Shown here: in pieces, positions 1 to 9,941 of the stretch
How positions within the stretch are numbered: the first letter of the stretch is position 1
Layout: each line of letters begins with the position of its first letter
Source: Vibrio europaeus
Lineage (GTDB): Bacteria; Pseudomonadota; Gammaproteobacteria; Enterobacterales; Vibrionaceae
Assembly (NCBI RefSeq): GCF_001695575.1
Contig: NZ_LUAX01000003.1
Coordinates: 1-64,000 of the forward strand
Length of the DNA stretch: 64,000 bases
Reading direction: 5' to 3'
Translations under genes and position numbers: made by a program
Notes under the pieces: generated by a model
What the model was told of the DNA's origin: nothing
The model's database searches: none
Seen by the model: only the letters and a program-made list of their open reading frames with translations

Positions 1-487
<487 letters not shown>

Positions 488-862
488 AAGATTTTGGTCG
501 GCTCAATGAATACTGACTTCAAAACTACTAATGTAATTTTAAAGCTATTATCGTTCCAACAGAACGATAATGAATTGACTGTGCTGAATCCGAAGATTCA
601 ATGGTCACTTCGTATCATTGAAACCTAATTTGAAACCGAAGTTTCTAATTGGATTATCATCAACGAGTGCCCACACAGATTGATAGGTCTATATTTTTAA
701 AGAACTTCGTTTTGGGCTCTGCTCAAAACGGACGGCCATTTTATCGATATAACTTTTAGTGTCAATCACTTTTTTCGTTATTTCTTCGAAAGTTAATGCT
801 TAACTCTCACCGTCTCTGTTGTCATTGCTTTTCAGCTTAGTTTCCCCTGACAACGGAGGCGC
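488..862 (-). other. rRNA operon leader with boxA-like element
   Basis: This is the untranslated leader of the rRNA transcript. It contains the conserved gammaproteobacterial rrn leader text (complement of about 650-682, with the GTGTGGGCACTCG core) and, just upstream of it in transcript order, a boxA-like GTTCTTTAA (complement of about 698-706). By analogy with E. coli these support antitermination and RNase III processing of the 16S precursor. No protein gene is present. Confidence 0.8.
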
Positions 863-890
863 ATTATAGGCAGTTCCGAACTAAGCACAA
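863..890 (-). promoter_or_regulatory. rrn promoter
   Basis: On the minus strand a TTGTGC -35 (885-890) and a perfect TATAAT -10 (863-868) are 16 bp apart, followed by a GC-rich discriminator (GCGCCTCC). That discriminator is typical of stringently controlled rRNA promoters. The DNA upstream is A/T-rich, as expected of an UP element. Confidence 0.8.
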
Positions 891-1007
891 CCCCTATAAT
901 TAAAAAAAGTCACATTTACAGCCCGTTCGCTCAACAAAACATCAATGCGTCTAAAAAGAAAACAAAAAGGCCATAAATAGCCCTTTATCCTTACTTATTC
1001 TCTGTTT

Positions 1008-3581
1008 TCATTGATGAGCAATGACTTGATCATTCTTCACTAATAGTTTGACTGGTTTATCTGGTATTACCTTTCCAGCCAGAATTGCTTTCGCTAATGG
1101 ATTCTCCACACTCTGCTGAATGGCTCTTTTAAGCGGTCTTGCACCATACACAGGATCAAAGCCCACTTGGGCAATCAAATCTAACGCTTTATCAGAAACA
1201 TCGAGTGAATAACCTTTCTCTTCCATTCTCTTAGATAGACGATCCAATTGAATTGAGGCAATTGACTTAATGTGGTCCTGACCTAATGGATGGAAGACAA
1301 CACTTTCATCAACACGATTAAGGAACTCCGGGCGGAAATGCTTGCCGACCACATCCATAACCTGCTCTTTCATTCCCTGATAATCAAGCGAACCAAAGTT
1401 TTCTTGAATTCGAGTTGAGCCCAAGTTGGAAGTCATAATAACAACGGTATTACGAAAATCGACCGTTCTACCTTGCCCATCGGTGAGGCGACCATCATCG
1501 AGCACTTGGAGCAGTATATTGAAAACGTCTGGGTGCGCTTTCTCTACTTCATCTAACAAGATCACTGAATATGGTTTGCGACGAACGGCCTCTGTTAAAT
1601 AGCCGCCCTCTTCATAGCCAACATAACCTGGAGGTGCGCCGACTAAACGAGCAACGGAATGTTTCTCCATAAACTCGGACATGTCGATACGTACCATTGC
1701 ATCTTCACTATCAAACATAAAGCTTGCTAATGTTTTGCATAGTTCCGTTTTACCAACACCTGTTGGCCCCAAAAATAGGAACGAGCCAATAGGTTGATTT
1801 GGATCGGATAAGCCAGCTCGGCTGCGACGAATCGCATTAGCCACTACTTCAACGGCTTCAGTTTGACCAATAACACGTTTGTGCAGAACATCTTCCATAC
1901 GCAGCAGTTTTTCTTTCTCTGCTTCAAGCATCTTAGACACAGGGATGCCTGTTTGCTTCGACAAAACATCTGCGATTTCGTTATCCGTGACTTTATTACG
2001 TAATAAGGTCATTTCTTGCATTTCTGCTTGAGTCGCAAGATCGAGCTGCTTTTCGAGTTCTGGAATACGGCCATATTGAAGTTCAGACATTCTATTAAGG
2101 TCACCGGCTCGGCGAGCAAACTCCATATCCATTCGTGCTTGTTCTAACTCAGACTTAATATGTTGAGTACCAGACAAGGCTGCTTTTTCTGCGTTCCAAA
2201 CTTCTTCAAGTTCGGCAAAAGCGCGCTCTTTCTCTGCCAACTCCTCATTTAAGATGGTTAGACGCTTTTCACTTGCGTCATCATGCTCGTTGGTTAGGGC
2301 TTGCTGCTCAATCTTAAGCTGAATGATCTTGCGTTCTAGTTTGTCGAGAGATTCTGGTTTCGAGTCGATCTGCATACGGATGCTCGAAGCCGCCTCATCA
2401 ATAAGGTCAATCGCTTTGTCCGGAAGCTGACGATCAGAGACGTAACGATGAGATAAACTTGCCGCTGCTACGATTGCAGGGTCAGTTATCTCTACATGGT
2501 GGTGAAGCTCATAACGTTCCTTCAAACCACGTAAGATAGCCACGGTATCTTCTACACTCGGCTCATCAACGATCACTTTTTGGAAACGGCGCTCAAGCGC
2601 AGGATCTTTCTCTATATATTGTCGATACTCGTCCAGTGTCGTCGCGCCAACACAGTGAAGCTCGCCACGGGCAAGCGCAGGTTTAAGCATATTGCCAGCA
2701 TCCATTGAGCCTTCACCTTTACCCGCTCCGACCATGGTATGAATTTCGTCAATAAAGAGGATAACGTTACCCTCTTCTTTAGATAATTCATTGAGTACCG
2801 ATTTTAGACGCTCTTCAAACTCGCCGCGATACTTAGCCCCCGCCACAAGCGCGCCCATATCTAAAGAGAGCACCCGGCGGCCACGAAGACCTTCAGGCAC
2901 TTCGTTATTAATGATTCGCTGAGCAAGACCTTCAACAATTGCTGTTTTACCAACACCGGGTTCACCAATGATTACCGGGTTGTTTTTGGTTCGGCGCTGC
3001 AAGACTTGGATAGTACGACGAATCTCGTCATCACGGCCGATAACGGGGTCAAGCTTGCCTTGTTCAGCACGCTCAGTGAGGTCGATGGTGAACTTCTCTA
3101 AAGCTTGACGTAACTCTTCTGCATTTGGGTCATTGATTTTTTGTCCGCCACGAACTTTATCTATTGCTTCAGCAACATTCGCTTCTGTTAGGCCTAGCTC
3201 TTTAAGCAGAGCGCCTAAAGCCCCTTTATCTTCTAATGCAGCAAGCAGGAATACTTCAGATGAGATATAAGCATCTTGACGTTTCTGTGCGACTTTATCG
3301 CACAAGTTAAACATGGTGCCCATCGCACTCGATAGCTGCACATCCCCACCAATACCACTCACTTTAGGTAATCGGTCTAGAATTTCGCTTAACTTAGAGC
3401 GTAAATGGGTAACATCAACATTAAGCATGGTCAAAAGTGGACGAATTGGGCTGCCATTTTGATCCATTAGTGCCACCATTAGGTGCACAGGTTCGATGTA
3501 TTGATGATCTCGGCCTAAAGCCAATGATTGAGCGTCAGATATAGCGATTTGGAATTTGCTAGTAAATCTGTCAAGACGCAT
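1008..3581 (-). CDS. clpB: ATP-dependent disaggregase ClpB
   Basis: ClpB is a hexameric AAA+ chaperone that pulls polypeptides out of aggregates together with DnaK in the cytoplasm. The 857-aa length is the family norm. An N-terminal Clp_N domain (about 1-145) is followed by NBD1 with Walker A GEPGVGKT at 206-213, a long charged coiled-coil middle domain (about 400-530), and NBD2 with Walker A GPTGVGKT near 605. The middle domain separates ClpB from ClpA and ClpC. The gene is preceded by a clear sigma-32 promoter, so it can be expressed apart from the rluD-pgeF genes upstream. Its 3' end faces the rrn promoter region. No anomalies seen. Confidence 0.98.
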   Translation of the reverse strand: MRLDRFTSKFQIAISDAQSLALGRDHQYIEPVHLMVALMDQNGSPIRPLLTMLNVDVTHLRSKLSEILDRLPKVSGIGGDVQLSSAMGTMFNLCDKVAQKRQDAYISSEVFLLAALEDKGALGALLKELGLTEANVAEAIDKVRGGQKINDPNAEELRQALEKFTIDLTERAEQGKLDPVIGRDDEIRRTIQVLQRRTKNNPVIIGEPGVGKTAIVEGLAQRIINNEVPEGLRGRRVLSLDMGALVAGAKYRGEFEERLKSVLNELSKEEGNVILFIDEIHTMVGAGKGEGSMDAGNMLKPALARGELHCVGATTLDEYRQYIEKDPALERRFQKVIVDEPSVEDTVAILRGLKERYELHHHVEITDPAIVAAASLSHRYVSDRQLPDKAIDLIDEAASSIRMQIDSKPESLDKLERKIIQLKIEQQALTNEHDDASEKRLTILNEELAEKERAFAELEEVWNAEKAALSGTQHIKSELEQARMDMEFARRAGDLNRMSELQYGRIPELEKQLDLATQAEMQEMTLLRNKVTDNEIADVLSKQTGIPVSKMLEAEKEKLLRMEDVLHKRVIGQTEAVEVVANAIRRSRAGLSDPNQPIGSFLFLGPTGVGKTELCKTLASFMFDSEDAMVRIDMSEFMEKHSVARLVGAPPGYVGYEEGGYLTEAVRRKPYSVILLDEVEKAHPDVFNILLQVLDDGRLTDGQGRTVDFRNTVVIMTSNLGSTRIQENFGSLDYQGMKEQVMDVVGKHFRPEFLNRVDESVVFHPLGQDHIKSIASIQLDRLSKRMEEKGYSLDVSDKALDLIAQVGFDPVYGARPLKRAIQQSVENPLAKAILAGKVIPDKPVKLLVKNDQVIAHQ

Positions 3582-3629
3582 ACCTACCTTCCTACCTCAA
3601 CTGAGAAAAAATTAACTAATCAGTATGAA

Positions 3630-3658
3630 AGATGGATACGCTAGGCGGGAATTTCAAG
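3630..3658 (-). promoter_or_regulatory. sigma-32 heat-shock promoter of clpB
   Basis: The minus strand carries a perfect CTTGAAA -35 (3652-3658), a 14-bp spacer and ATCCATCT (3630-3637), close to the sigma-32 -10 consensus CCCCATnT. It lies about 50 bp upstream of the clpB start. Spacing and position fit RpoH control, which is the known regulation of clpB. Confidence 0.75.
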
Positions 3659-3666
3659 GGGAGAGA

Positions 3667-3691
3667 GTCTGTTTCCGCTATGAAAACAGAC
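3667..3691 (-). terminator. Hairpin after pgeF, before the clpB promoter
   Basis: An 8-bp perfect inverted repeat GTCTGTTT/AAACAGAC with a 9-nt loop lies directly after the pgeF stop codon. No T-run follows on the minus strand, so it may be a weak terminator or a 3'-end protecting stem that separates rluD-pgeF from clpB. Confidence 0.4.
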
Positions 3692-3693
3692 GA

Positions 3694-4422
3694 TTAATAT
3701 TCAATCCAGATAAATGTCGCTTGGCGTCCAGTTACCCCATCGCGGCGATAGGAGTAAAAGCGCTCTGCATCTTCAAAAGTACACAGTTCGCTGTAATAAA
3801 CTTGATTCACTCCTGCTCGTTGCAACCTTTGCGTAACCAGTTGATTCATATCAGCTAGCCACTTCCCTTCTTGCGTACGTGGAGTAAATGCCGTTACCGC
3901 CATTGCTTCGACAGAAACGAAGGCATCAACAACATCTTTACCTACCTCGAACACTGGAGCACCGATAGCAGGTCCAATCCAAGCCATGACTTCGCCATCA
4001 AACTTTTCAACCGCATTTTCAACAATGCCGCTGGCAAGTCCGCGCCACCCTGCATGGACAGCAGCAACTTGCGTTCCCTGAACATTGGTTAGCAGAACAG
4101 GTAAACAATCCGCCGTCATTGCCGAGCAAACAACATTAGTAGTGGTAGTGAAAATGCCATCAGCATTTAGCACCTGACTAGTTGGAGCATTCACCTCTTC
4201 AACCACTGCCGAATGAGTTTGATTGAGCCAAACAGGCGCACTTGGCATGTTTGCCTGCTCGGTGAGCCATTGACGATTCTGTTCAACCTTTGCCAGTTCG
4301 TCCCCAACATGAGTACCTAAGTTCAAACCTTGGTACACGCCAGTCGAAAAGCCGTCACATCGCGTCGAAGCAAAAGCTTTAATCTGTTTTGCGGCTGGCC
4401 AGTTAGGAACGATCAGATCCAT
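3694..4422 (-). CDS. pgeF: Peptidoglycan editing factor PgeF (YfiH, multicopper polyphenol oxidase family)
   Basis: A 242-aa Cu-oxidase_4 (DUF152) protein. Family members were first called laccases and were later shown to correct mis-incorporated amino acids in peptidoglycan precursors. Metal-site signatures are visible: LNQTHSA near residue 65, DCLPVLL near 105 and AVHAGWRG near 120. It follows rluD by four bases, as in many gammaproteobacteria, so the two are almost certainly one transcript. I am confident of the family; the exact substrate rests on E. coli work. Confidence 0.92.
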   Translation of the reverse strand: MDLIVPNWPAAKQIKAFASTRCDGFSTGVYQGLNLGTHVGDELAKVEQNRQWLTEQANMPSAPVWLNQTHSAVVEEVNAPTSQVLNADGIFTTTTNVVCSAMTADCLPVLLTNVQGTQVAAVHAGWRGLASGIVENAVEKFDGEVMAWIGPAIGAPVFEVGKDVVDAFVSVEAMAVTAFTPRTQEGKWLADMNQLVTQRLQRAGVNQVYYSELCTFEDAERFYSYRRDGVTGRQATFIWIEY

Positions 4423-4426
4423 AGGT

Positions 4427-5407
4427 TTAGTACTCGTCTTCTAAGCCATGCTCACGGGTATCTTGGCGAAGCGCTTCTGCCATTTCTACCATGTCATCTG
4501 GTACTGGTGCGTGGAACTCAACTTCTTCACCCGTGATTGGGTGTTCGAACTTAAGCATAACCGCATGCAGAGCTTGGCGGTCAAAAGAGCGTATGTGTTC
4601 TGCCAACTCTTGCGAAGCACCACTTGGTATACGAGCACGACCACCGTATGCAGTGTCACCTAGAAGCGGATGCTGCAGATAAGACATATGAACACGGATT
4701 TGGTGAGTACGGCCAGTTTCCAGACGTAGACGAATACGAGTATGCTCGCGGAAATGTTCCGCTACTCGATAATGCGTGATCGCCGGTTTACCCATAGGGC
4801 TTACGGCCATCAAGGTGCGTTTCGTCGAGTGTCTACCAATCGGTTGTTCAACACGACCACCCGCGGTCATACGGCCAATTGCAATCGCTTCATACTCACG
4901 AACGAAGTTGCGCTTTTTCTGTAGAGCGCGAACCAAACGTGTTTGAGCAGGAACCGTCTTTGCAACCACCATTAAGCCAGTGGTGTCTTTATCAAGGCGA
5001 TGCACGATACCTGCACGCGGGACTTCCGCGATATCAGGGTAATGATGGAGCAATGCGTTGAGCACAGTACCATCTGGCGTGCCGGCACCCGGGTGAACCA
5101 CAAAGCCACGAGGCTTATTGATCACCATGATGTCGTCGTCTTCATAAACGATATCTAATGGAATATCTTGCGCTTCCCAACGCTCTTCATCTTCAAGTTC
5201 CGCTTGTAGGGTAATCTCTTCACCGCCCATCACTTTGGTGCGTGGCTTGGTGATTACCTCTCCGTTCACTTGAACTTTACCATTCAGAAGCCATTCTTTT
5301 AGGCGAGAACGTGAGAAGTCGGCGAATAATTCGGCGATAGCTTGGTCTAAACGCTGACCTAATTGGCTATCTTTTACTGTATTTGTTAATTCAATCTGCT
5401 GAGCCAT
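4427..5407 (-). CDS. rluD: 23S rRNA pseudouridine(1911/1915/1917) synthase RluD
   Basis: RluD makes the three pseudouridines in helix 69 of 23S rRNA during late 50S assembly. The 326-aa protein has an N-terminal S4 RNA-binding domain (about 18-77) and the RluA-family catalytic motif HRLDKDT at 136-142. Asp139 is the expected nucleophile, the same number as in E. coli. It heads the minus-strand rluD-pgeF pair and is divergent from bamD. Confidence 0.97.
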   Translation of the reverse strand: MAQQIELTNTVKDSQLGQRLDQAIAELFADFSRSRLKEWLLNGKVQVNGEVITKPRTKVMGGEEITLQAELEDEERWEAQDIPLDIVYEDDDIMVINKPRGFVVHPGAGTPDGTVLNALLHHYPDIAEVPRAGIVHRLDKDTTGLMVVAKTVPAQTRLVRALQKKRNFVREYEAIAIGRMTAGGRVEQPIGRHSTKRTLMAVSPMGKPAITHYRVAEHFREHTRIRLRLETGRTHQIRVHMSYLQHPLLGDTAYGGRARIPSGASQELAEHIRSFDRQALHAVMLKFEHPITGEEVEFHAPVPDDMVEMAEALRQDTREHGLEDEY

Positions 5408-5542
5408 ATCGAACTTTTTTAAAAACTGTGAGACTAATTGTCACTACTGTGGAAAAATATACTATTTGGACATTGTATCTGTTACGCCACAGAAAGTAAC
5501 GGAAGCAACAGAAATATTTATCTCAAGGAATCGAATCCTGAC

Positions 5543-6268
5543 ATGAAAAAGCATACTTTATCTGGTTTGTTGGCATTATCCGTACTGGTAGGCTGCTCTA
5601 GCAGCGAAGAAGTTGTGCCAGATGTGCCACCATCTGAGCTTTACTCAGAAGCACAGGTTTCGCTTCAAAGTGGTAACTGGCTGACTGCAATTAGCAAACT
5701 GGAAGCGCTAGATTCTCGCTACCCATTTGGTGCTTACTCAGAGCAGGTGCAACTCGATCTTATCTACGTCTACTACAAAAATGACGACTTAGCGCTAGGC
5801 TTAGCAACAATAGAACGCTTTATGCGCCTCAACCCAACCCATGAAAAACTAGATTGGGTACTTTATATGCGCGGCCTTACTCATATGGCGCAAGATCGTA
5901 ACTTTATGCATGACGTGTTTAACATGGATCGTAGCGATCGCGATCCAGAGCCAGTGAAAAAAGCATTTGCTGACTTTAAGAAGCTACTTGAGCGTTACCC
6001 TGCTAGCCCATATGCAGAAGACGCACAAAAACGTATGTACGCACTTAAAAATCGATTAGCGAATTACGACCTAGCGACGGCAGATTTTTACCTACGTCGT
6101 GAAGCTTGGATTGCTGCGATTAATCGTACTCAAGAGCTACAAAAGACTTACCCTGATACAGAAGCAGCACGTAAGTCTTTAGAGATTCAACTTGAAGCCT
6201 ATCAGCAACTAGGTTTAGAAGATGCGGTTAAACGAACTGAGGAACTCATCGAGCTAAACCCTCAGTAA
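5543..6268 (+). CDS. bamD: Outer membrane assembly lipoprotein BamD
   Basis: BamD is the essential lipoprotein of the BAM complex that folds beta-barrel proteins into the outer membrane. I chose the ATG at 5543, not an upstream in-frame TTG at 5438, because it places a proper lipoprotein signal (MKKHTLSGLLALSVLVGC) at the N-terminus with the acylated Cys at residue 18. The remainder (241 aa in all) consists of TPR-like helical repeats, the usual BamD length. The gene is divergent from rluD and closed by a strong terminator at 6288-6316. Confidence 0.96.
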   Translation: MKKHTLSGLLALSVLVGCSSSEEVVPDVPPSELYSEAQVSLQSGNWLTAISKLEALDSRYPFGAYSEQVQLDLIYVYYKNDDLALGLATIERFMRLNPTHEKLDWVLYMRGLTHMAQDRNFMHDVFNMDRSDRDPEPVKKAFADFKKLLERYPASPYAEDAQKRMYALKNRLANYDLATADFYLRREAWIAAINRTQELQKTYPDTEAARKSLEIQLEAYQQLGLEDAVKRTEELIELNPQ

Positions 6269-6287
6269 CTTGCTAATTTAATAGAAG

Positions 6288-6316
6288 AAGCGCCTTTATC
6301 GTATGGCGCTTTTTTT
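6288..6316 (+). terminator. Rho-independent terminator of bamD
   Basis: AAGCGCC / GGCGCTT stem with a 10-nt loop, followed by a run of T. Confidence 0.9.
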
Positions 6317-6383
6317 ACACCTAATTTTTGCACCTGTACCACTTTACAACTACATTTTAATCAATGTTGTATAGAGGTCCGTC

Positions 6384-7808
6384 ATGCTGCGAGCAGTTGT
6401 TTCCGTTTTATTAATCTTCCTTTCAATCCAGTGCGCTCAAGCTCTTTCGTTGTCGCCCTTAAAGAAACAGCCTTATTTTGGCGATCTACCTTCGCTTGAA
6501 AAGAAAGGCGTCATCCGAGTTCTTGTCGCTGCTGATTTGGGTTTTTACTATGTTGAAGGAGGCAAACCCAAAGGGATACTCGCAGAGCTTCTCTATCATT
6601 TCGAAAAAGAGCTGCGTCAACGCTCTTCTTACTTCAACTTGCAAGTTATTCCCGTACACCGCGACGAGTTAATTCCATCCCTTGAGCAGGGCTACGGAGA
6701 TTTAGTGGTCGCCAACCTAACCATTACCCAATCACGGCTAGAAATAATCGATTTTAGTGCACCTGTTTTAAAAGGCGTCCAGGAGCTACTGGTTACCCAC
6801 AATGCCATTGAACCGATTCTTTCTTTTGAGCAATTAAGCGGGCAAGAAGTTTGGGTTCGTGCAAGCTCCAGTTATTTTGAAAGCTTACAAAAGCTTAACC
6901 AACAGCTTGATAACCAATCTTTACAGCCCATCACAATTCGATTTATTGAAGAGACACTACAAGATTACGAGCTGGTTGAGATGATCAACCAAGGACATAT
7001 ACCCGCAACCATACTAGATAGCCATAAAACTGAGTTATGGTTAAAGGTGATGGAGAACATCCAGATTCACGCCAATATTCCACTGCGTGAAGAAGGACAG
7101 ATCGCTTGGGCAATGCGTAAAGATAGCCCAAAACTAGAAGCCTTTGTGAATCAATATCTCAAAGATTATCGCTCTGGCACCCTTCTCGGTAATGTTATTT
7201 ATGGTAAGTACTTAGGTAACACTCAATGGCTTAAACGAATCTTAAATCCTAACCACATTAATAAACTAGAGTCCCTGACTCCGCTCTTCGAGCTCTATTC
7301 GGATCAATATAACTTCGATTCTCTGATGATTTCTGCTCAAGGCTTTCAAGAATCAGGGCTAGATCAAAGTAAGGTATCGCACAAAGGGGCTGTAGGTGTG
7401 ATGCAAGTTTTACCAAGTACGGCGAAAGACCCTAACGTCAACATTCCGGATATTTACCAAGTCGACAACAACATCCATGCTGGCGTGAAATACATGCGAT
7501 TTGTTAAAGACCGTTATTTTAGCGAACAAAACATCTTACCCGAAGACCAAGTCTACTTCGCGCTTGCAGCTTATAACGCAGGCCCAGCTAATATTCGTAA
7601 GATGCGCCGCCTAGCAGAGAAGAATGGCTATGACCCCAATAAATGGTTTCGCAATGTTGAAATTATGGCTCGAAGAAACATTGGACGAGAACCCGTCCAT
7701 TACGTTTCGAACATCAATCGCTATTTCATTATCTACAAGCAACTCAACTCGCTGAGACTAATAAGAGAAAATCAAGCCGCGCTAAACGGAGTTGCAGAAG
7801 AGCCTTAA
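6384..7808 (+). CDS. MltF-like membrane-associated lytic transglycosylase with solute-binding domain
   Basis: The 474-aa protein starts with a signal peptide (about 1-20, no lipobox). Next comes a family 3 periplasmic solute-binding domain (about 40-265) and a C-terminal SLT transglycosylase domain (about 295-450). The catalytic Glu is E323 in QESGLD, followed by GAVGVMQVLPSTA and AAYNAGPAN. This is the architecture of MltF, which cleaves murein to 1,6-anhydro products in the periplasm. E. coli mltF sits near purL, so this copy beside bamD may be a Vibrio paralog and I give no symbol. The ligand of the binding domain is unknown; a cell-wall fragment is plausible. Confidence 0.9.
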   Translation: MLRAVVSVLLIFLSIQCAQALSLSPLKKQPYFGDLPSLEKKGVIRVLVAADLGFYYVEGGKPKGILAELLYHFEKELRQRSSYFNLQVIPVHRDELIPSLEQGYGDLVVANLTITQSRLEIIDFSAPVLKGVQELLVTHNAIEPILSFEQLSGQEVWVRASSSYFESLQKLNQQLDNQSLQPITIRFIEETLQDYELVEMINQGHIPATILDSHKTELWLKVMENIQIHANIPLREEGQIAWAMRKDSPKLEAFVNQYLKDYRSGTLLGNVIYGKYLGNTQWLKRILNPNHINKLESLTPLFELYSDQYNFDSLMISAQGFQESGLDQSKVSHKGAVGVMQVLPSTAKDPNVNIPDIYQVDNNIHAGVKYMRFVKDRYFSEQNILPEDQVYFALAAYNAGPANIRKMRRLAEKNGYDPNKWFRNVEIMARRNIGREPVHYVSNINRYFIIYKQLNSLRLIRENQAALNGVAEEP

Positions 7809-8152
7809 CAAGGTGGCAAGCTAACAGCAAAGAGACAGAAGTGAGAGTTGGGAAGAAAATGGAATTTAATTCACATTTTGCAGGTGGTTAATTCGCAATC
7901 AAGTGTTTTTATTAGGTCGCAGGAAGTCCCTAAAAAACAGTTGAATTTTAGCGTGTTACCCCTCCCAATCTAATGAGATTTTCTCGTGATACAAGTTTTT
8001 TCGACTCACAATCAAGCTAGTATTTGAGATAGATCACGTTTAATTTCAACGCGTCAAACCACCCATTAAATAGTGACTTAGATCACATCTTTTTAGCCTT
8101 GGATAAGTAATCTGGAGTTAACCCATGAGGGATGACACAGAGGAAAGCATCT
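7809..8152. promoter_or_regulatory. Intergenic region before raiA with two CRP-like sites
   Basis: No gene is visible here. Two palindromes resemble the CRP consensus TGTGA-N6-TCACA: TTTGA-GATAGA-TCACG at 8023-8038 and AGTGA-CTTAGA-TCACA at 8072-8087, with centres 49 bp apart. The second lies 66 bp before the raiA start codon. CRP control of hibernation factors is known in E. coli; its action here is inferred. Confidence 0.55.
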
Positions 8153-8479
8153 ATGAAAGTAAACATCACTGGTAAGAATATCGACATCACCTCTGCAATC
8201 CGCAATCACATTGAGAGCAAATTTAAAAAGTTAGAAAAGTGGCAAGTAGACATTATCGGTTGTCAGGCAAGCTTCAGCGAGGAGCCGAACAAACAGAAGA
8301 AATTTGAGGCTGTAATCACCGTACCAAAAGGACAGCTTATTGCGTCCGCCACTCACGAAGATTTATACGCTGCCGTTAACGAGGTAGAACAAAAACTAGA
8401 ACGTCAGCTAAACAAACTACGCCACAAGCCGGAAGCACGCCGTACTGAGAAGCCAGAGCTTGAGGAAGAAGTTGAATAA
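8153..8479 (+). CDS. raiA: Ribosome-associated inhibitor / hibernation factor RaiA (HPF family)
   Basis: A 108-aa basic protein of the S30AE (HPF/RaiA) family that binds the 30S decoding region and idles ribosomes in stationary phase. I chose the ATG at 8153 (MKVNITGKNIDIT) over the upstream in-frame start because AGGA lies eight bases in front and the family begins there. The acidic tail (ELEEEVE) is typical. As in E. coli, it lies just upstream of pheA. The V. cholerae equivalent is, from memory, a target of the small RNA VrrA (Vrp). A terminator follows at 8501-8528. Confidence 0.94.
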   Translation: MKVNITGKNIDITSAIRNHIESKFKKLEKWQVDIIGCQASFSEEPNKQKKFEAVITVPKGQLIASATHEDLYAAVNEVEQKLERQLNKLRHKPEARRTEKPELEEEVE

Positions 8480-8500
8480 AGCCAAATCTAGAGGATTGTA

Positions 8501-8528
8501 AAAATAGCGCCGATGGGCGCTATTTTTT
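8501..8528 (+). terminator. Terminator of raiA
   Basis: AAAATAGCGCC / GGCGCTATTTT stem with a GATG loop and a following T-run. Confidence 0.93.
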
Positions 8529-8590
8529 TGCTTGACGCCCTATAGCGTGTTGCTTATTGTGTTCAAGGGTTCACTACTTAGTTGATTATT

Positions 8591-8638
8591 ATGCACCAAA
8601 CCACTCTGTTCTTTTTTGACTTCTTTTTTCTCCACTAA
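8591..8638 (+). CDS. pheL: phe operon leader peptide PheL
   Basis: A 15-codon ORF reads MHQTTLFFFDFFFLH: six Phe codons within seven positions, between raiA and pheA. This is the classic attenuation sensor. Scarce charged tRNA-Phe stalls the ribosome in the Phe run and prevents the terminator at 8685-8712 from forming. The sequence differs from E. coli PheL, but composition, position and the downstream RNA structures all agree. Confidence 0.93.
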   Translation: MHQTTLFFFDFFFLH

Positions 8639-8684
8639 GCTTGGAGGCTCTCGCGTTTTCGAAAGATAAGTCAAAAACGAACAG

Positions 8685-8712
8685 AAAGCCTCCCAAAGGG
8701 AGGCTTTTTTTA
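8685..8712 (+). terminator. pheA transcription attenuator
   Basis: The terminator stem AAAGCCTCCC / GGGAGGCTTT has an AAA loop and ends in a T-run 15 bases before the pheA start. The upstream GGAGGCT at 8643-8649, just after the pheL stop codon, is complementary to AGCCTCC at 8687-8693 and forms the antiterminator alternative. This makes a complete leader-attenuator switch. Confidence 0.93.
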
Positions 8713-8726
8713 TAAGGAATACCAGG

Positions 8727-9905
8727 ATGACTGACCAAAAATACTCACTTGATGAAATACGACTGCGTTTAAACGAACTGGATGACCAACTACTCCAGCT
8801 CCTGTCTGAGCGTCGCCAAATGAGTATTGAAGTAGCAAAAAGCAAAGTACACACCTCAAAACCTGTTCGCGATGCCGATCGTGAACAGCAACTTTTGGTT
8901 AAGCTAATTAACAATGGTCACCAAAAGTACCAGCTTGATGCCCAGTACATCACCAAACTTTTCCATACTATTATTGAAGACTCGGTCCTCCTTCAGCAGT
9001 CATATCTACAAAACTTGGCCAACCCAGAATTGAGCCGCAAGCCACTCGCTCGCGTCGCGTTCCTCGGTTCAAAAGGCTCATACTCTCATCTCGCAAGCCG
9101 AGAGTACTTCAGCCGCAAGAACACAGAACTGATTGAACTGAACTGCGAACACTTCAGAGAAGTCACGCACACTGTGGAATCAGGTCATGCGGACTATGGC
9201 GTGTTACCAATTGAAAATACCAGCTCAGGCTCAATCAATGAGGTGTATGACCTTCTCCAACACACCACCCTCTATATCGTCGGTGAACTAACCTTGCCAA
9301 TTGAGCACTGCTTGGTTGCTACGTCAGAGCTACGTTTAGAAGAGATAAAAACACTTTACTCACACCCTCAACCCCATGCTCAATGTAGCGAGTTCTTAAG
9401 CAAACTAGACGGCGTTAAGTTAGAGTCTTGCGCTAGTACCGCAGATGCAATGCGTAAAGTTAAAGAGATGAATCGCTCGGACGTTGCAGCGATCGGTAAT
9501 GCATCAAGTGGAAAACTGTATGGCTTGCAGCCGATTCAAGGCAACATCGCCAATCAGACAGAAAACCATACGCGCTTTATTATCGTCGCACGTAAGCCAG
9601 TCGAGGTATCGGCTCAAATTCCAGCAAAAACAACCTTGATCATGTCGACGTCACAAGAGGCAGGCTCACTAGTTGAAACTCTATTGGTTCTTCAGCGTTA
9701 CGGGATCAATATGACCAAGCTAGAATCGCGTCCTATTATGGGCAACCCTTGGGAAGAGATGTTTTATGTCGATCTTGAAGCTCATCTCGACTCTCAGGCT
9801 ATGCAGCAAGCACTTAACGAGCTCACTAAGATCACAAAACATCTGAAAGTTCTTGGCTGCTACCCAAGCGAAAATGTGAAACCAACACAAGTAAAACTAC
9901 AATAA
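8727..9905 (+). CDS. pheA: Bifunctional chorismate mutase / prephenate dehydratase (P-protein)
   Basis: PheA converts chorismate to prephenate and then phenylpyruvate, the committed branch to phenylalanine. The 392-aa protein has an AroQ chorismate mutase domain (about 1-90), a prephenate dehydratase domain (about 105-285) and a C-terminal ACT domain with the ESRP Phe-binding motif (KLESRP). The start has a GGA-rich site just upstream and lies directly after the attenuator. Feedback inhibition by Phe through the ACT domain is expected in addition to attenuation. Confidence 0.97.
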   Translation: MTDQKYSLDEIRLRLNELDDQLLQLLSERRQMSIEVAKSKVHTSKPVRDADREQQLLVKLINNGHQKYQLDAQYITKLFHTIIEDSVLLQQSYLQNLANPELSRKPLARVAFLGSKGSYSHLASREYFSRKNTELIELNCEHFREVTHTVESGHADYGVLPIENTSSGSINEVYDLLQHTTLYIVGELTLPIEHCLVATSELRLEEIKTLYSHPQPHAQCSEFLSKLDGVKLESCASTADAMRKVKEMNRSDVAAIGNASSGKLYGLQPIQGNIANQTENHTRFIIVARKPVEVSAQIPAKTTLIMSTSQEAGSLVETLLVLQRYGINMTKLESRPIMGNPWEEMFYVDLEAHLDSQAMQQALNELTKITKHLKVLGCYPSENVKPTQVKLQ

Positions 9906-9941
9906 ATATATCTACATAGCTCAAATAAATACCACTTAGTA

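Noticed and set aside
8540..8914. 124-codon minus-strand ORF across the pheL-pheA leader
   Set aside because: It is antisense to the attenuator and the chorismate mutase region, which explain the conservation.
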